Shown here piece after piece: positions 14,357-21,262 of a DNA stretch of 21,262 nt. Location: NCBI GenBank assembly GCA_045537915.1, contig JAZSQK010000007.1, forward strand, positions 1-21,262, written 5' to 3'. This stretch comes from SFWF01 sp045537915 (GTDB lineage: Bacteria > Bacillota > Clostridia > Oscillospirales > Acutalibacteraceae). A model generated the notes under the pieces. It did not search any database and was not told the DNA's origin. It saw only the letters and a program-made list of their open reading frames with translations. The number at the start of each line of letters is the position of its first letter. Position 1 is the first letter of the stretch. The position numbers and the translations under genes are program-made.

Positions 14357-15540
14357 TGATTTCAGAAAAAATGTATGGTCTTGGAAGCGCAAGGTCTGCT
14401 ATCCGTGAGCTTTTTGAATACGGTAAGAAGCAGTCTGCGCTTGTAGGAAGTGAAAATGTTTTCGATTTTTCACTCGGTAACCCCAGTGTTCCTTCGCCCA
14501 AGGCGGTAACCGATGCTTTTGCAAAAATAATTCGGGAGTGTGACCCCGTTTCAATTCACGGCTATACAAGTGCGCAAGGCTCCCTGGCTGTTCGGGCTGC
14601 CATTGCTGACAGTATAAAAAGACGCTTTGGCTTTGATGCGAAGGCCGATAGTATTTATATGACCTGTGGTGCCGCTGCGGCTCTTTGCTGCTCCTTCAGG
14701 GCACTTGCCGATGATGACGGTTCTTCCGAGATAATCGCTATTGCTCCCTACTTTCCCGAATATAAGGTCTTTGTTGAGGGTGCAGGTGCAAACTTCAAGG
14801 TTGTTGCTGCCGACACAAAATCTTTCCAGATAAGATTTGACCTTTTAAAAGAGGCTATTACCGAAAAAACAGTTGCGGTCATAATCAATTCTCCCAATAA
14901 TCCGTCAGGTGTTATATATTCAAGGGAAACTATTGAAGAATTGGCATCGATACTTACCGAAAAATCCGAAGAATACGGTCATCCCATTTACATCATTTCC
15001 GACGAGCCCTACAGAGAGCTTGTCTACACCGAAGCCGAAGTGCCTTATGTACCCTGTCTTTACAAAAACACTATCGTCTGCTATTCATATTCAAAATCTC
15101 TTTCCCTCCCGGGAGAGCGTCTTGGTTATGTGTTTGTACCCCATACTGCCGATAACGCAGAAAAGGTCTATGCTGCAGTTGCAGGTTCGGGCCGTGCCTA
15201 CGGTTATGTCTGCGCCCCCTCTCTTTTGCAAATGGTTATTACCGAATGTGTGGATGTTACCCCCGACCTTACGGTCTATGCAGAAAACCGCAGACTCTTG
15301 CTCGAAAACCTTACTGCTATGGGTTATGAGTGCGCCGCTCCCGACGGAGCATTTTACCTCTTCCTTAAGGCACCGAACGGCGACGGAAATGCCTTCAGCC
15401 AAAAGGCAAAGGAGAAAAATGTTCTGGTTGTTTCGGGCGAGGGCTTTGGCTGCAAGGAGTTTGTCCGCATAAGCTACTGTGTTGATACCGAAATGATAAA
15501 ACGTGCATTGCCCAAATTTGAGGAGCTGATAAAATGCTGA
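14356..15540 (+). CDS. PLP-dependent class I/II aminotransferase
   Basis: A 394-residue fold-type I aminotransferase. Visible landmarks are FSLGNPSVPSPKAV (about 34), the substrate/PLP-binding NSPNNPSG with Asn182, the cofactor-anchoring Asp216 in ISDEPYREL, and the Schiff-base Lys247 in SYSKSLSLPGERLGY. The C-terminal ...VRISYCV holds the expected carboxylate-binding arginine. It most resembles aspartate/aromatic-type aminotransferases of Clostridia (cytoplasmic, amino-acid metabolism), but the substrate cannot be told from sequence. The ribosome binding site AAGGAGAG precedes ATG 14356, and the stop overlaps the maf start (ATGCTGA). Confidence 0.92.
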   Translation: MISEKMYGLGSARSAIRELFEYGKKQSALVGSENVFDFSLGNPSVPSPKAVTDAFAKIIRECDPVSIHGYTSAQGSLAVRAAIADSIKRRFGFDAKADSIYMTCGAAAALCCSFRALADDDGSSEIIAIAPYFPEYKVFVEGAGANFKVVAADTKSFQIRFDLLKEAITEKTVAVIINSPNNPSGVIYSRETIEELASILTEKSEEYGHPIYIISDEPYRELVYTEAEVPYVPCLYKNTIVCYSYSKSLSLPGERLGYVFVPHTADNAEKVYAAVAGSGRAYGYVCAPSLLQMVITECVDVTPDLTVYAENRRLLLENLTAMGYECAAPDGAFYLFLKAPNGDGNAFSQKAKEKNVLVVSGEGFGCKEFVRISYCVDTEMIKRALPKFEELIKC

Positions 15541-16082
15541 TTTTAGCCTCTGCGTCGCCGAGGAGAAAAGAACTTATATCCCTTATTTCTTCCGATGTTT
15601 TTATCTGTCCCTCAAATGTTGACGAATCAGTGCCAAGTGGTATTTTAGCAGAGAATGTACCCGAATATCTTGCAATAAAAAAAGCGTCGGCTATAGCGGC
15701 TAATTACCCCGAAGATACAGTTATCGGCTGTGACACCGCAGTAATAGTAGACGGTATAATTTTAGGAAAACCAAAAGACCGAGCTCATGCCAAACAAATG
15801 CTTACACTCCTGTCGGGAAAAACCCACAAGGTCATTACCGGCTGCGCTGTGTTCAAAAAGGGCAAAAGTGCAAGTTTTTCAGAGACCACCGAGGTAGTCT
15901 TTCACAAACTTACAGATGCCGAAATAGAGGAATACCTCAATAAAAATGAATATACCGATAAAGCAGGTGCTTACGGAATTCAGGGGTATGCCTCGTTACT
16001 TATTGAAGGCATAAAGGGCGACTATTTTAATGTTGTCGGTCTTCCGGTATCCCGACTAAACCGCCTGTTAAAAAAGTTTTAG
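15534..16082 (+). CDS. maf: Maf-family nucleoside triphosphate pyrophosphatase
   Basis: A 182-residue cytosolic house-cleaning enzyme that hydrolyses non-canonical or modified NTPs (dTTP/UTP type) to the monophosphate. The N-terminal LASASPRRKELI (residues 3-14) is the signature loop. The catalytic aspartate is Asp67 in IGCDTAV. The segments LGKPKDRAHAKQML and the C-terminal DKAGAYGIQGYASLLI are conserved, and the IQG form is typical of the dTTP/UTP-type subgroup. Length is normal. It overlaps the aminotransferase by seven bases and precedes trmO by twelve. Confidence 0.94.
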   Translation: MLILASASPRRKELISLISSDVFICPSNVDESVPSGILAENVPEYLAIKKASAIAANYPEDTVIGCDTAVIVDGIILGKPKDRAHAKQMLTLLSGKTHKVITGCAVFKKGKSASFSETTEVVFHKLTDAEIEEYLNKNEYTDKAGAYGIQGYASLLIEGIKGDYFNVVGLPVSRLNRLLKKF

Positions 16083-16094
16083 AGGTGCGCACTT

Positions 16095-16772
16095 TTGAAG
16101 CTTAAGAAAATTGCCGAAATAAAAAACGGCTTTACCGATAAATTTGGGATCCCACGTCAAAGCGGCCTTGCGCCCTCGGTAAAATCCACCATAGTATTTG
16201 AACCCGAATACAGAGTCAAAGAAGCCTTCAGGGATCTTGAGGGCTATTCTCACATATGGCTTATCTGGGAATTTTCAAAGGCAGTCCGTGATCAGTGGTC
16301 TCCTACTGTCAGACCGCCAAGACTTGGCGGAAACAAAAGAACGGGCGTCTTTGCAACCCGTTCTCCCTTCAGACCTAACCCTCTCGGCCTTTCCTGCGTA
16401 AAGCTCGAAAAGGTGGAACTCGACACACCGATGGGGCCTGTTCTTCATATAAGCGGAGCAGACCTTTTAAACGGCACTCCGATATATGATATAAAGCCGT
16501 ATCTGGCATATGCCGATTCCTATCCCGATGCAGTCGGCTCATTTACCGACAGTGTGGAGAAACGCAAAGTTTCGGTCACAATACCGACCGATATTGCAAC
16601 CTTTCTTCCCGAAGATACCCTATCGTCAATAAGGGATATTTTAGCCGAAGATCCTCGTCCCGCTTACCAAGAGGATGAAAACCGAATATATAAACTCATA
16701 TATGACGGCTATGAGTTTAGCTTTTTTGTAAAACAAGAAATTCTTACTGTATGTGAGGTAACTAAATTATAA
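16095..16772 (+). CDS. trmO: tRNA (N6-threonylcarbamoyladenosine37-N6)-methyltransferase, TrmO/TsaA family
   Basis: A 225-residue protein starting with TTG 16095, seven bases after AGAGGTG. TrmO adds a methyl group from S-adenosylmethionine to t6A37 in certain tRNAs, using a beta-barrel SAM-binding fold. Signatures are KFGIPRQSGLAPSVKSTIVF near the start, DLEGYSHIWLIWEF (about 48-61), TRSPFRPNPLGLSCVKLEKV (about 90-109) and LLNGTPIYDIKPYLAYADS (about 128-146). A C-terminal part of about 70 residues follows, as in longer family members. Its stop overlaps the next gene by one base. Confidence 0.93.
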   Translation: MKLKKIAEIKNGFTDKFGIPRQSGLAPSVKSTIVFEPEYRVKEAFRDLEGYSHIWLIWEFSKAVRDQWSPTVRPPRLGGNKRTGVFATRSPFRPNPLGLSCVKLEKVELDTPMGPVLHISGADLLNGTPIYDIKPYLAYADSYPDAVGSFTDSVEKRKVSVTIPTDIATFLPEDTLSSIRDILAEDPRPAYQEDENRIYKLIYDGYEFSFFVKQEILTVCEVTKL

Positions 16773-17329
16773 TGAAAGAACTTTTTACGCTTTTCACCTG
16801 TTTTTTCAAAATTGGAATTTTGACCTTCGGTGGCGGTTATGCTATGCTCCCGATGCTTGAGCGTGAGCTTATTGATAAAAGAAAATATGTCACAATGGAC
16901 GAAATAATGGATTATTATGCCGTCGGCCAGTGCACCCCCGGTGTAATAGCCGTTAATGTCGCAACCTTTATCGGTTTTAAGCGTAAAGGCATTTTAGGCG
17001 GTATAGTCTCAACACTCGGTGTCGTTGCCCCCTCCCTTATCATAATTACATTACTTGCATCTGTCCTTCAGATGATTGCGGGAAACGCCATTGTTAAACA
17101 TGCCTTTGCAGGAATAAGTGTTGCTGTATGCGCACTTATAATTCAGGCTGTTATAAAAATGTCCAAGACAGGAATTAAGGATATCTTTACGGTAGTTGTT
17201 GCTCTTGCCTCTTTTGCGCTTTCCTTTTTCTTTGAGGTTTCCCCGATTATTATCATTTTGTCGTCAGGCGTCATAGGCGTTGTATTTAAGGCGATAATTG
17301 ATAAAAAGAATAAGGAGGGCAAAAACTGA
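16772..17329 (+). CDS. Chromate transporter subunit 1 (short-chain ChrA family)
   Basis: A 185-residue membrane protein with one CHR domain. The motif KIGILTFGGGYAMLPMLERE (about 13-32) and the later DYYAVGQCTPGVIAVNVATF are the classic family signatures. This half-size form works with a second half-size subunit, here the next gene, presumably as a heterodimer. Members are annotated for chromate efflux by similarity to ChrA; in gut anaerobes the natural substrate is not established. It overlaps trmO and the second subunit by one base each, and all three appear cotranscribed. Confidence 0.92.
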   Translation: MKELFTLFTCFFKIGILTFGGGYAMLPMLERELIDKRKYVTMDEIMDYYAVGQCTPGVIAVNVATFIGFKRKGILGGIVSTLGVVAPSLIIITLLASVLQMIAGNAIVKHAFAGISVAVCALIIQAVIKMSKTGIKDIFTVVVALASFALSFFFEVSPIIIILSSGVIGVVFKAIIDKKNKEGKN

Positions 17330-17904
17330 TGACCTTTTTACATCTTTTTATTGAATTCTTTAAAACGGGGCTTTTTGCAATAGGCGGTGGTCTTGCCACA
17401 ATACCCTTTTTACAGGATATTGCAAGGAGATATGACTGGTTTACCGAAGCGGAACTGACCGAAATGATTGCAATTTCCGAGTCTACACCCGGTGCTATCG
17501 GGGTCAATATGGCAACCTATGCCGGATATCAGGCGGGATTTGCCGAGGGGGGAGCCTTTCTCGGAATCCTCGGTGGAATAGTTTCAACCCTCGCTCTTGT
17601 TTTACCAAGTGTTATCGTAGTGCTGATAGTTGCAGGTTTCTTGCAGAAATTCAAGGACAACACAATTGTTCGAAACACCTTTTATTCACTCCGCCCTGCC
17701 GTTATCGGTATGCTTGTTGTAACTCTGATTGGTGTCGCTACACCCCTTTTCTTTAATTTTTCAGCAACACAGTTTACAGAAATTGTTAATATAAAGGCAA
17801 TTATCCTCTTTGCCCTCACGGTTTTCGGGGTTTTAAAATTTAAAAAGCACCCTATTGTTTACATTGCAATCGGCGCTTTAGCAGGTATAATATTTAAATT
17901 TTAG
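17329..17904 (+). CDS. Chromate transporter subunit 2 (short-chain ChrA family)
   Basis: A 191-residue partner of the preceding gene with the same fold: FKTGLFAIGGGLATIPFLQD (about 11-30), then MIAISESTPGAIGVNMATYA, and four to five further hydrophobic helices. The GGG and TPG motifs are intact. The two subunits differ enough that they are old paralogues, not a recent duplication. The ATG overlaps the stop of subunit 1 (TGATG). An in-frame signal peptide is absent; it is an inner-membrane protein. Confidence 0.92.
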   Translation: MTFLHLFIEFFKTGLFAIGGGLATIPFLQDIARRYDWFTEAELTEMIAISESTPGAIGVNMATYAGYQAGFAEGGAFLGILGGIVSTLALVLPSVIVVLIVAGFLQKFKDNTIVRNTFYSLRPAVIGMLVVTLIGVATPLFFNFSATQFTEIVNIKAIILFALTVFGVLKFKKHPIVYIAIGALAGIIFKF

Positions 17905-17913
17905 GAGTAAGTT

Positions 17914-19143
17914 ATGCAGTATATTACCGATATTGCAATAATCGGCGGCGGTGCATCAGGCCTTGTTGCCGCTATTGCCGCAAAACGAAAAAACAACACT
18001 CTTCGGGTAACCGTATTCGAGGGGCTTGATCGTGTCGGCAAAAAGCTTATCACAACCGGCAACGGCAGGTGTAATATTACAAACAAAAATCTTGCTCTCG
18101 ACCGTTATCATTCACAGGACAAGGATTTTTGCCGATTTGCGCTGGGGAAATACGGTTACCTGGAGGTTAAAGGCTTTTTTGAGTCTATCGGTGTTGATTT
18201 TGTGAGCGAAAACGACCGTGTTTACCCCGCTTCCCTACAGGCCTCCTCGGTGGTTGACGCTCTTCGCTTTGAATGTGAGCGGCTTGGTATTGAAACCGTA
18301 TTAAACTGTAAAATAACCGACATAAAAAAGGCCTCCGATTTCACCCTTACATTAGATAATATGAAGATATCGGCTAAAGCTGTAATTGTTGCAACAGGTC
18401 TTTTCTCGGGAGGAGAAAAGGTCGGCAGTGACGGCTCGGTTTTCCGTATTTTAAAGAATATGGGATTTTCTGCGGTTAAGGCTACCCCCTCTCTTGTTCA
18501 GCTTAAGACCGAAACTGATTTTGTAAAGCAACTCAAGGGCATTAAGGTTGACGCAAAGGCAACCCTTATTCGCAAGGGTCAGCCCTTTTGCAGTAATACC
18601 GATGAGGTGCTTTTCTGCGATTACGGTCTTTCGGGTCCCGCAATTCTGCAGATTTCCCGTCAGAGCGCCCGTGATGATGAAAAATATGAGGTTTCTCTCG
18701 ACCTTTATCCCGACACCGATTGTGACAGCTTAACCGCCACTCTGAAAAGGAGAATTTCCCTTCTTTTTGACCGAAATCTTGAAGACTTTTTTACAGGCTT
18801 TCTCAATAAAAGGCTTGGACAGGTTGTTCTTAAATACTGCGGATACAGGCTCTCTGACAGTGTTTCTACCCTATCAGATAAGGACGCTGTCAGACTTGCA
18901 ACCGCACTTAAAGGTTTGCGTTTTAAGGTTCTGTCAAATACGGGCTTTTTGAACTCACAAGTAACCGCAGGCGGTCTTTCTACAAAAGAGTTTAACTGTG
19001 AAACTATGATGTCAAAGAAGATAAATGGACTTTTCTGTTCGGGAGAAATCCTTGATATCGACGGAGATTGCGGCGGTTATAATCTTGCTTGGGCTTGGAG
19101 CTCGGGAATAATCGCAGGAGAAAGTGCGGTAGACTATTTATGA
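17914..19143 (+). CDS. NAD(P)/FAD-dependent oxidoreductase, HI0933/BaiN family
   Basis: A 409-residue flavoprotein. The N-terminal dinucleotide-binding loop IAIIGGGASGLVAAIAAK (about 7-24) is followed by the family signature GKKLITTGNGRCNITNKNL (about 42-60), and the C-terminus has GEILDIDGDCGGYNLAWAWS, then SGIIAG, which close the FAD site. Length is typical of the HI0933-like family (COG2081). Some members, called BaiN, take part in bile-acid dehydroxylation, but most are of unknown substrate, so no symbol is given. The ribosome binding site TAGGAGT lies shortly before the ATG. Its stop overlaps the next gene by four bases (ATGA), coupling it to another FAD enzyme. Confidence 0.93.
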   Translation: MQYITDIAIIGGGASGLVAAIAAKRKNNTLRVTVFEGLDRVGKKLITTGNGRCNITNKNLALDRYHSQDKDFCRFALGKYGYLEVKGFFESIGVDFVSENDRVYPASLQASSVVDALRFECERLGIETVLNCKITDIKKASDFTLTLDNMKISAKAVIVATGLFSGGEKVGSDGSVFRILKNMGFSAVKATPSLVQLKTETDFVKQLKGIKVDAKATLIRKGQPFCSNTDEVLFCDYGLSGPAILQISRQSARDDEKYEVSLDLYPDTDCDSLTATLKRRISLLFDRNLEDFFTGFLNKRLGQVVLKYCGYRLSDSVSTLSDKDAVRLATALKGLRFKVLSNTGFLNSQVTAGGLSTKEFNCETMMSKKINGLFCSGEILDIDGDCGGYNLAWAWSSGIIAGESAVDYL

Positions 19144-20702
19144 TTTTAGTATCTGACCTAAGACTTCCTCTTGATACAGATTTTAATAATCTTAAATCTG
19201 CCATTAACTTTAAAGGCGTCCAAATACTTTCGGCAACCCTTTTCAAAAAGAGTGTAGATGCCAGACGTAAGAGCGATGTGCATTTTTGCTGTTCGGTTTT
19301 AATTGAGGTTGAAAATGAAGCCGCAGCCCTTAAGAAGATCAAAAATTCAAAGCTGTATAAGGAAGAAACATATTCCTATAAAATCTGCGATAAAAGGTCC
19401 CTCAACCGTCCTGTAATCGTTGGCTTTGGCCCTGCGGGTATTTTTGCGGCATACACCTTAGCCAAGGCGGGTCTTTGCCCCATTGTTTTAGAACAGGGCA
19501 AGGATGTTGACTCAAGAAAACAGGATGTTGATGCCTTTTGGTCGGGCGAAGAGCTTAACCCCCTTTCTAATGTTCAGTTCGGAGAGGGCGGCGCCGGAGC
19601 CTTTTCGGACGGTAAGCTGACAACAGGCATTAAGGATGTCCGCTGCCGAGAGGTTTTAAGATTGTTTGTCCAAAACGGTGCGCCAAAAGAAATCCTTACC
19701 GATGCAAAGCCGCATATCGGAACCGATATTCTGGCAACTGTTATAAAAAATATAAGGCAAGAGATAATCAGCCTCGGAGGAGAAATAAGATTTTCTCATA
19801 AGCTTAATAAAATCGAACTTTTTGAGGGCGGTATTTCTGATATTTTAGTTGAAAATAATAACCAAACATACAAACTCCCCTGTGACCGTTTGATTCTTGC
19901 CATAGGACACTCGGCTAGAGACACCTTTTATATGCTTCGTGACATTGGTATCAATATGATAAAAAAGCCCTTTGCAGTGGGCCTTCGAATCGAGCATCCG
20001 CAATCTCTTATAAACCGAGCCTTATACGGTGATTTTTCAGAGCATCCTGCTCTTAACGCCGCTGATTATAAACTTGCTGTTCATCTGGAAAACGGCAGAG
20101 GTGTTTATACCTTTTGTATGTGTCCGGGAGGATATGTGGTAAACGCCTCAAGCGAAGACCGAAGGATTGCGGTAAACGGAATGAGCTTCTCGGCTCGTGA
20201 CGGTAAAAACGCAAACAGTGCGGTGCTTACAGAGGTCTTACCCGAGGACCTTGACCAAGAAATTCTCTCGGGAATAGAGCTGCAAAGAGATATTGAAGCG
20301 GCCGCTTATAACGCCGCCAAGGGTAATGGCGTTCCCGTATGCACGGTTGGGGAATATTTGTATAAAACACGAGTTCAGCCGATATGTGAGCCGACAGTAA
20401 AACCAAGCGCTGTTTTTTGCGATATAGAAAAGGTATTTCCCGATTTCATTAACCGTTCTTTGCGACAGGGAATCCTAGCCCTTGATAAAAAGCTCTGCGG
20501 CTTTGCGGATTCGGGAGCCCTTCTTACCGCCCCCGAAACCAGAAGTTCCTCCCCTGTTCGCATAGTCAGAGATGAGACTCTGACCTCTGTTTCCTGCTAC
20601 GGTCTTTTCCCTTGCGGAGAGGGCGCAGGATATGCGGGTGGAATTATGTCGGCCGCTGTAGACGGTATTAAATGCGCAGAAGCGCTTGTCGACAGTCTGT
20701 GA
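19140..20702 (+). CDS. Uncharacterised FAD-dependent dehydrogenase (COG2509-type)
   Basis: A 520-residue flavoprotein. ATG 19140, overlapping the previous stop as ATGA, is taken because an upstream in-frame ATG (19089) lies within the conserved end of the preceding gene. The N-terminal domain (1-85) is a small alpha/beta module seen in this family. Then come VIVGFGPAGIFAAYTLAKAG (about 92-111, FAD/NAD-binding loop), NVQFGEGGAGAFSDGKLTTG (about 142-161), and a C-terminal GLFPCGEGAGYAGGIMSAAVDG that closes the flavin site. No biochemical role is established for the family. It is the last gene of the long plus-strand run; no strong terminator follows. Confidence 0.9.
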   Translation: MILVSDLRLPLDTDFNNLKSAINFKGVQILSATLFKKSVDARRKSDVHFCCSVLIEVENEAAALKKIKNSKLYKEETYSYKICDKRSLNRPVIVGFGPAGIFAAYTLAKAGLCPIVLEQGKDVDSRKQDVDAFWSGEELNPLSNVQFGEGGAGAFSDGKLTTGIKDVRCREVLRLFVQNGAPKEILTDAKPHIGTDILATVIKNIRQEIISLGGEIRFSHKLNKIELFEGGISDILVENNNQTYKLPCDRLILAIGHSARDTFYMLRDIGINMIKKPFAVGLRIEHPQSLINRALYGDFSEHPALNAADYKLAVHLENGRGVYTFCMCPGGYVVNASSEDRRIAVNGMSFSARDGKNANSAVLTEVLPEDLDQEILSGIELQRDIEAAAYNAAKGNGVPVCTVGEYLYKTRVQPICEPTVKPSAVFCDIEKVFPDFINRSLRQGILALDKKLCGFADSGALLTAPETRSSSPVRIVRDETLTSVSCYGLFPCGEGAGYAGGIMSAAVDGIKCAEALVDSL

Positions 20703-20708
20703 AAATGC

Positions 20709-20739
20709 ACTAAATTTTAACCTGACATCTGAATTTAGT
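20709..20739 (+). other. Weak AT-rich stem-loop after the oxidoreductase gene
   Basis: ACTAAATT (20709-20716) pairs with AATTTAGT (20732-20739) around a 15-base loop, six bases after the stop codon. The stem is AT-rich and no T-run follows, so termination here is doubtful. It is the only such structure close to the end of the long operon. Confidence 0.3.
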
Positions 20740-20765
20740 CGTATATTCTGCAGAAAATAATAAAA

Positions 20766-20824
20766 AACCTAAAAATATTGTTAAAGTTTAAACGAATTAC
20801 TTGCAATATTCTGCTTTTTAGGTT
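20766..20824. repeat. Interrupted inverted repeat across the gap promoter
   Basis: AACCTAAAAA (20766-20775) pairs with TTTTTAGGTT (20815-20824), and the adjacent TATTG (20776-20780) pairs with CAATA (20804-20808) after a six-base bulge. It encloses the Rex-like box and the -35 element and reaches the first base of the -10. It could be a DNA operator, or an RNA hairpin for read-through transcripts from the upstream operon. Confidence 0.4.
20778..20795. promoter_or_regulatory. Putative Rex operator upstream of gap
   Basis: TTGTTAA-AGTT-TAAACGA. The left half-site is identical to the clostridial Rex consensus TTGTTAA-N4-TTAACAA; the right half differs at two positions. It ends five bases before the -35 element. 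gap is a known member of Rex regulons in Clostridia (from memory of comparative work). Assignment is inference. Confidence 0.45.
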
Positions 20825-20829
20825 AGAAT
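20801..20829 (+). promoter_or_regulatory. gap: Sigma-A promoter of gap
   Basis: TTGCAA (20801-20806) and TAGAAT (20824-20829) are separated by 17 bases; each has one to two mismatches to consensus. The start of transcription would be near 20836, giving a leader of about 25 bases with GGAGG ahead of the gap ATG. Confidence 0.7.
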
Positions 20830-20860
20830 AATAAAAGAATTTTTTTGGAGGTTATTTTCT

Positions 20861-21262
20861 ATGGTAAAAGTTGCTATTAACGGATTTGGCCGTATAGGCC
20901 GTCTTGCTTTCCGCCAGATGTTCGGCGCTGAAGGCTATGATGTTGTTGCAATCAACGATCTTACAAAGCCCTCTATGCTTGCAAACCTTTTAAAGTATGA
21001 CACTGCACAGGGCGGCTACTGCGGATACATCGGTGAAAATCTTCACACCGTTTCTGCAGATGACGAGGCTGGTACCATCACTGTTGATGGTAAAACCCTC
21101 AAAATCTATGCTGAGAAGGACGCTAAGGATCTTCCTTGGGGCGAAATCGGCGTAGACGTAGTTCTCGAGTGCACAGGCTTCTACTGCTCAAAGGAAAAGA
21201 GCCAGGCTCACATTGATGCAGGCGCAAAGAAGGTTGTTATTTCTGCTCCCGCAGGAAACGAT
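20861..21262 (+). CDS. gap: Glyceraldehyde-3-phosphate dehydrogenase, N-terminal part (runs off window)
   Basis: The first 134 codons of a type I GAPDH; the reading frame is open to the right edge. The N-terminus VKVAINGFGRIGRLAFRQMF is the NAD-binding Rossmann signature. Other hallmarks are AINDLTKPSMLANLLKYDTA (about residues 29-48), ECTGFYCSKEKSQAHIDAGA (about 103-122), and the terminal KKVVISAPAGND leading to the catalytic-cysteine motif SCTTN, which lies just outside the window. It catalyses the NAD-dependent oxidation of glyceraldehyde-3-phosphate in glycolysis, producing NADH. The ribosome binding site GGAGG lies ten bases before ATG 20861. It has its own promoter and a Rex-like operator. 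Confidence 0.97.
   Translation, partial: MVKVAINGFGRIGRLAFRQMFGAEGYDVVAINDLTKPSMLANLLKYDTAQGGYCGYIGENLHTVSADDEAGTITVDGKTLKIYAEKDAKDLPWGEIGVDVVLECTGFYCSKEKSQAHIDAGAKKVVISAPAGND

Noticed and set aside
19089..19139. Upstream ATG at 19089 as the start of the COG2509-type gene
   Set aside because: It would overlap 55 bases of the conserved flavin-site end of the previous gene; the ATGA-coupled start at 19140 fits the operon style and the family's N-terminus.

Overview
The window looks like chromosome from an anaerobic, low-to-moderate GC Firmicute, probably a gut Clostridia member of the Oscillospiraceae/Ruminococcaceae type. The basis is a clostridial-order Rnf operon (C-D-G-E-A-B), AGGAGG-type ribosome binding sites, TTG starts, a Spo0A-type DNA-binding domain, and a DNRLRE/RHS surface protein. 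No rRNA, tRNA, CRISPR array, transposase or phage gene is visible.

Left part (1-7567) is an accessory/surface region. A very large secreted protein gene on the minus strand (DNRLRE, RHS/YD repeats, two CBM-like modules, a ricin-type lectin) runs off the left edge after 1717 codons. Divergent from it is a small plus-strand gene encoding a free-standing Spo0A C-terminal DNA-binding domain, followed by a strong terminator. Facing that is a minus-strand group: ECF sigma factor, then a translationally coupled membrane-bound DUF4367-type anti-sigma factor, then a small secreted protein. The two secreted-protein genes share an 11-bp element at similar distances upstream, so they may be targets of this ECF system.

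Middle part (7812-13430) is a complete rnfCDGEAB operon for the ferredoxin:NAD+ oxidoreductase ion pump, behind a perfect TTGACA-N17-TATAAT promoter. RnfG is about twice the usual length and carries two flavinylation-like threonine motifs. Just after rnfB are a NusG domain II protein and a Gx/heptaprenyl-diphosphate-synthase-component-I-like membrane protein, which are frequent rnf companions.

Right part (14356-20702) continues on the plus strand with very tight spacing: aminotransferase, Maf pyrophosphatase, TrmO tRNA methyltransferase, two half-size chromate transporter subunits and two different FAD-dependent oxidoreductases. After an intergenic region with its own promoter, gap (glyceraldehyde-3-phosphate dehydrogenase) starts and runs off the right edge.

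Regulatory theme: Rex-like 18-bp operators (TTG...CAA palindromes) can be seen just upstream of both the rnf and the gap promoters. This suggests NADH/NAD+-dependent control linking glycolytic NADH production to Rnf. The strongest oddities are the enlarged RnfG, the orphan Spo0A-C protein with 10-bp-phased GTC boxes in front of it, and the ECF/secreted-protein neighbourhood.
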